A stretch of DNA of 60,300 nt, taken from positions 169,628 through 229,927 of the forward strand of contig NZ_LKPJ01000013.1 in the NCBI RefSeq assembly GCF_001443045.1, read 5' to 3'. This document shows, piece by piece, positions 60,137 to 60,300 of this stretch. The position numbers were made by a program, and so were the translations under genes. The notes beneath the pieces are model-generated. The model was given only the letters and a program-made list of their open reading frames with translations. It did no database searches and was not told the origin of the DNA. The stretch comes from Burkholderia ambifaria (lineage in GTDB: Bacteria; Pseudomonadota; Gammaproteobacteria; Burkholderiales; Burkholderiaceae). Every line of letters begins with the position of its first letter. Position 1 is the stretch's first letter.

Positions 60137-60300
60137 ATGAACTCGGCAAGACTGGCCGCGGCACTGCTCGCGGCGCTGATGCTGGTGCTGTCGGCGGGAT
60201 GTACGTCGTCGGGCGGCGGCGTATCGCAAGGCCCCGGCATGAGCCGGTATGGCGGTGCGGGCGGCAGCGGAGGTGGAGGAGGAGGTGGTGGTGGTGGTGG
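60137..60300 (+). CDS. Glycine-rich lipoprotein, truncated by the window end
   Basis: The ATG at 60137 follows AAAGGAGAG, a strong Shine-Dalgarno. The product starts with a lipoprotein signal peptide (MNSARLAAALLAALMLVL then SAGC, Cys about residue 22). It continues through SSGGGVSQGPGMSRYGG into a poly-glycine tract encoded by GGA/GGT repeats that runs to the end of the window. Probably an outer-membrane lipoprotein; function unknown. Confidence 0.75.
   Translation, partial: MNSARLAAALLAALMLVLSAGCTSSGGGVSQGPGMSRYGGAGGSGGGGGGGGGG

Noticed and set aside
1..60300. tRNA, rRNA or CRISPR loci
   Set aside because: I saw no cloverleaf-like tRNA, rRNA segment or repeat-spacer array anywhere in the window, including at the prophage ends.

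Overview
The window is a GC-rich proteobacterial chromosome segment, most likely Burkholderia sensu lato and plausibly the B. cepacia complex. The reasons are the GC-rich codon bias, a Burkholderia-style type VI secretion (T6SS) operon, Burkholderia-type OmpC-like porins, and a katB-ankB plus aromatic-catabolism neighbourhood. It holds four blocks.

(1) 0.7-28.5 kb: a complete T6SS operon on the plus strand, in the order tssJ, tssK, tssL (with a fused OmpA domain), tssM, tagF, a PpkA-like kinase, tssA, tssB, tssC, hcp, tssE, tssF, tssG, clpV and vgrG. It ends with a TPR-like protein and a 1527-residue PAAR-like/Rhs polymorphic toxin. No immunity gene follows the toxin.

(2) 28.56-41.79 kb: a 13.2-kb prophage that starts about 30 bp after the rhs stop codon and is bounded by the direct repeat ACATAACGTGAA. 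It is neither a tailed nor a filamentous phage. It encodes a PM2 P2-type double-jelly-roll (DJR) major capsid protein, a small FtsK/HerA-like packaging ATPase, a two-tyrosine HUH rolling-circle replication protein and many tiny single-pass membrane proteins. It also has a beta-helix spike, a lambda-R-like transglycosylase and a divergent regulator module. It has no integrase. Each end carries an 11-bp XerD-arm-like sequence (TTATGTNAAAT), which suggests that the host XerCD recombinase is hijacked. This is the most interesting object in the window.

(3) 41.8-44.8 kb: a truncated ISNCY-like insertion sequence, then a periplasmic catalase followed by an ankyrin-repeat lipoprotein (katB-ankB arrangement).

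(4) 45.0-57.8 kb: a catabolic island that reads as nitrile to mandelate to benzoylformate to benzaldehyde to benzoate. It has a LysR regulator facing benzoylformate decarboxylase, an aldehyde dehydrogenase, a ketopantoate-reductase-family enzyme (possible D-mandelate dehydrogenase), an aromatic-acid MFS transporter and an AraC regulator. Convergent to these is an MFS-porin-nitrilase operon, with a second porin facing away from it. The last 2.5 kb holds a stand-alone Rieske protein, a stand-alone Pal-like lipoprotein, a small membrane-protein gene apparently frameshifted by a 10-bp tandem repeat, and the start of a glycine-rich lipoprotein cut by the window end.

The phage most likely works as follows. 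The Rep protein copies the genome by rolling circle, and the ATPase packages it into a DJR capsid with an internal membrane made from the small hydrophobic proteins. The 258- and 601-residue proteins would form vertex spikes, and the membrane-anchored transglycosylase would open peptidoglycan. All functional statements are read from sequence motifs recognised by eye; no database search was run.
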